In this document: positions 61,871 to 64,000 of the stretch, piece after piece
How positions within the stretch are numbered: position 1 is the stretch's first letter
How the letters are laid out: the number at the start of each line of letters is the position of its first letter
Source of the DNA: an uncultured Acidobacteriia bacterium
GTDB taxonomy: Bacteria > Acidobacteriota > Terriglobia > Bryobacterales > Bryobacteraceae
Assembly: GCA_903851195.1 (NCBI GenBank)
Contig: CAINNJ010000025.1
Span: 310,001-374,000 of the forward strand
Direction: 5' to 3'
DNA: 64,000 nucleotides
Position numbers and translations under genes: made by a program
The notes under the pieces: generated by a model
Databases searched by the model: none
Seen by the model: only the letters and a program-made list of their open reading frames with translations
What the model was told of the DNA's origin: nothing

Positions 61871-63127
61871 CTATTCGTAACGCAGACAAACAATAGGATC
61901 CAGATTTGCAGCGCGGTTCGCGGGGTAGTAGCCGAAGAAGAGCCCGACGCCCACCGAAATACCGACGCCGAGCACCACCCACAACGGTGACACGGCGGCG
62001 GGGACATCCGGGATGGCGGTGCGCACCGCGAAGGCGATCAGCGCGCCGCAGAGAATGCCGATGATCCCTCCGATGCAGGAGAGCGTAATGGCTTCCATGA
62101 GGAACTGCACGCGAATATCCGATTTGCGCGCGCCCATGGCTTTGCGAATCCCGATTTCGCTGGTGCGTTCGGTGACCGAGATCAGCATGATGTTCATCAC
62201 GCCGATGCCGCCCACCAGCAGACCGATGGAAGAAATGATCCCGGTGAGCAGCACCAGCGCTCCGGTCAGTTGGTTCCAGAGAGCACTGAGAAAATCGGGG
62301 CTGGAGATTTCGAAATCGTCTTCGCCCATATGGGGGACGTGGCGTTTGCGGCGGAGAGCTTCCTCCACCTGATCGTGCACGGCGTCCATCGGCACGTCTT
62401 CGCGCGCGGCCACGGCGATGAAACGCTCCTTAATTTCAGGGAAGCTCTTGCGGAAATTGCTCATGGGAATGCAGGCGAACTGGTCGACGCCAAAGTTGGA
62501 GAAGAGGCCCTGGTCGGGCTCGAAAAGTCCGATGACTTCGTAGAGTCGTCCGTTGAGACGGACCTGCTTGCCAATCGGATCGGCGTGAGGGAAAAGCGAG
62601 TCGGCGATAGACCGGCCAATGACGATGACGTTACGGGCGTGCTCTTCGTCGTACTGCGAAATAAAGCGGCCCTGTGCGATCGCGAAGAGCGGCAGCGCGC
62701 GGGCATAGTTGGGCTGGGTGCCGCGAAGGAAGAAGCGCTGGACGCGGTTATCGCCGTAACGAATCTCATCCACCTGCTCGCCGAAATTGATGCGCTGGCC
62801 GAAGATGGTGGCATAAGAGACGCCAGGGCAGCTGTCCTCAATGAACTTCTCGTCGCCGTCCTCCAGGTATTTGCGCAGACGCACCTTCGCGGGCAGGCGG
62901 CCGGCGCCCTGCCCCGCGGGGATGCGGGTGACGAAGAGAGAATTCGAGCCGAGGCGGGCGACGCGTTCCTTGATGATGCCGTTCAGGCCGTCGATGATGG
63001 AGGCCACGGCGATGACCGACGTGACGCCGATGACGATGCCGAGAATGGTAAGCGCCGATCGGGCTTTGCGGTCGCGCAGAGTGTCGAGCGCGACCAGAAC
63101 GTTTTCGACGAATTCGTCACGGCGCAT
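61871..63127 (-). CDS. MacB/FtsX-type ABC transporter permease
   Basis: 418 residues: one N-terminal membrane helix (ALTILGIVIGVTSVIAVASI), a large periplasmic MacB-PCD domain (GSNSLFVTRIP, FEPDQGLFSNFGVDQFACIP), and three C-terminal helices with ISSIGLLVGGIGVMNIMLISVTERTSEIGIRKAMGARKSDI, the FtsX signature. This family drives efflux or mechanotransmission with a separate ATPase, not in the window. It is 4 bp after a second permease of the same kind. Confidence 0.92.
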   Translation of the reverse strand: MRRDEFVENVLVALDTLRDRKARSALTILGIVIGVTSVIAVASIIDGLNGIIKERVARLGSNSLFVTRIPAGQGAGRLPAKVRLRKYLEDGDEKFIEDSCPGVSYATIFGQRINFGEQVDEIRYGDNRVQRFFLRGTQPNYARALPLFAIAQGRFISQYDEEHARNVIVIGRSIADSLFPHADPIGKQVRLNGRLYEVIGLFEPDQGLFSNFGVDQFACIPMSNFRKSFPEIKERFIAVAAREDVPMDAVHDQVEEALRRKRHVPHMGEDDFEISSPDFLSALWNQLTGALVLLTGIISSIGLLVGGIGVMNIMLISVTERTSEIGIRKAMGARKSDIRVQFLMEAITLSCIGGIIGILCGALIAFAVRTAIPDVPAAVSPLWVVLGVGISVGVGLFFGYYPANRAANLDPIVCLRYE

Positions 63128-63131
63128 GGCG

Positions 63132-64000
63132 TCAGGCGTCCTTTCGGAGGGCGGTTACGGGGTCGAGCCGGGCGGCTTTGCGGGCCGGGTAGATGCCGAA
63201 GAAAAGGCCGATGACGGAGCTGATCACGACGCCAAGGACGGCGACCCAGAGTTTCACGGATGCGGGAAAGGACGTAAAAGACCGGAGCGCGGTGGCGCAG
63301 CCAAATCCAATCGAGATGCCGACAACTCCGCCGATGAGGCACTGAATCAGGCTTTCGGTGAGGAACTGGCCGAGGATATCGCGTTGTGTCGCGCCGAGGG
63401 CCCGGCGGACGCCGATCTCGCGGGTGCGTTCGGTGACGCTGACGAGCATCACATTCATGATGACGATGCCACCGACGACGGCCGAGATGGAGCTGACCAG
63501 GACGAAGACGGCGAAGAAGCTGCCGCTGATGCTCTGCCAGAGGGCGATGTAGCTTTGGGCGGTGCCGACGAAGAAGCTTTCGTCCTGTCCGGCGCGGTCG
63601 TGACGGCGGGTGCGCATCAGGCCGGTCACTTCGTCCTGCGCGGCATTGAAAGCTTTCTCTCCGCCGGACGCTTTAATCTCCAGAGTGAGGGAAGAGCGGG
63701 TGCCCCGGATTTTCAGGTAAGTGGTGAGAGGGATGATGGCGAAATTATCCTGATCCTGACCGAGCACAGCGCCGAGTTTCTCAAACGTCCCGATAACAGT
63801 GAATTCCTGGCTGCCGGTGCGGATGTTGCGGCCCACGGGGTTGACGCCCGGAAAGAGCTGATCCACCACGGAACTACCGATGAGGCAGACGTAGGCGGCA
63901 TGGAAGTCTTCGCTTTCGGTGAAGTAGCGGCCCTGGTCGACGGTGCGCGTGTCGATCTCGACCATGTTGGGCGTATAGCCGATGATGCTGGTGTCATCCA
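63132..64000 (-). CDS. MacB/FtsX-type ABC transporter permease, 5' end outside window
   Basis: Partial. The open frame continues through the window edge (codons for DDTSIIGYTPNM precede the apparent ATG at 63965), so the true start lies beyond 64000. The visible part has the end of the MacB-PCD domain (GTFEKLGAVLGQDQDNFAIIPL) and the C-terminal FtsX region (ISAVVGGIVIMNVMLVSVTERTREIGVRRALGATQRDI). With the next gene it forms a paired-permease transporter. Confidence 0.9.
   Translation of the reverse strand, partial: DDTSIIGYTPNMVEIDTRTVDQGRYFTESEDFHAAYVCLIGSSVVDQLFPGVNPVGRNIRTGSQEFTVIGTFEKLGAVLGQDQDNFAIIPLTTYLKIRGTRSSLTLEIKASGGEKAFNAAQDEVTGLMRTRRHDRAGQDESFFVGTAQSYIALWQSISGSFFAVFVLVSSISAVVGGIVIMNVMLVSVTERTREIGVRRALGATQRDILGQFLTESLIQCLIGGVVGISIGFGCATALRSFTSFPASVKLWVAVLGVVISSVIGLFFGIYPARKAARLDPVTALRKDA

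Overview
The window looks like a GC-rich Acidobacteriota chromosome, most like the Bryobacterales/Solibacter group. Evidence: two very large Oar-type TonB-dependent receptors with N-terminal carboxypeptidase-regulatory-like domains, TIGR03437-type C-terminal domains on secreted proteins, a Sig-70_X6-type ECF sigma factor, SpoIVB-like S55 proteins, YHYH proteins, MacB-type permeases and many secreted carbohydrate-active enzymes. The placement rests on gene content only; there is no rRNA in the window.

Layout. 0-13.4 kb: xseA, an ArsR/SRPBCC pair, two TonB-dependent receptors, a Uma2 nuclease divergent from a GH29 alpha-L-fucosidase, and an FRG protein coupled to an ECF sigma factor. 13.4-24.9 kb: a FeeM-like acyltransferase, a hydrolase and SDR pair with a damaged or unusual junction, a 1420-residue propeller/GGDEF/EAL protein, an MDR oxidoreductase, a sulfatase, an Asp/Glu racemase-like protein and an epsI-exosortase pair. 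25-32.8 kb: a tight seven-gene run (S55 protein, propeller protein, RluB-like pseudouridine synthase, cytochrome c, small exported protein, cyanophycinase, enolase-superfamily protein).

33.0-41.4 kb: a small integrated island in tRNA-Val(TAC). The 3' end of the tRNA gene (33004-33040) is repeated exactly at 41331-41367. A tyrosine-integrase remnant lies just inside, and GTATCAAAAC repeats sit inside both ends. The cargo is a broken retropepsin-like gene with its RHH/DUF5678-like neighbour, then a tight three-gene operon: an unrecognised 367-residue protein, a P1B-like P-type ATPase without the CPC metal motif, and an adenylation-carrier-GNAT protein with the architecture of insect Ebony (beta-alanyl-amine synthase). 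Its adenylation pocket reads V-D-W-T-T-S-L-G-D-K, close to the beta-alanine code. This is the best candidate for an undescribed system.

41.4-50.3 kb: further accessory DNA in decay: VapBC, a frameshifted plasmid-type repA, a GH10 xylanase cut by an in-frame TGA, a second decayed PIN-toxin locus with 17-bp tandem repeats, a frameshifted HNH gene, and an apparently intact XamI-like type II restriction-modification pair.

50.5-64 kb: chromosomal genes again: a mutarotase-like protein; a PQQ dehydrogenase / tandem SGNH esterase / L-fuconate dehydratase operon; a response regulator; two YHYH proteins, the second with a cupredoxin-like tail; an NTF2-like protein; and two MacB/FtsX-type permeases, the last running off the window. 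GH29 fucosidase, sulfatase, SGNH esterase and fuconate dehydratase together suggest growth on fucose-containing, possibly sulfated or acetylated, polysaccharides.
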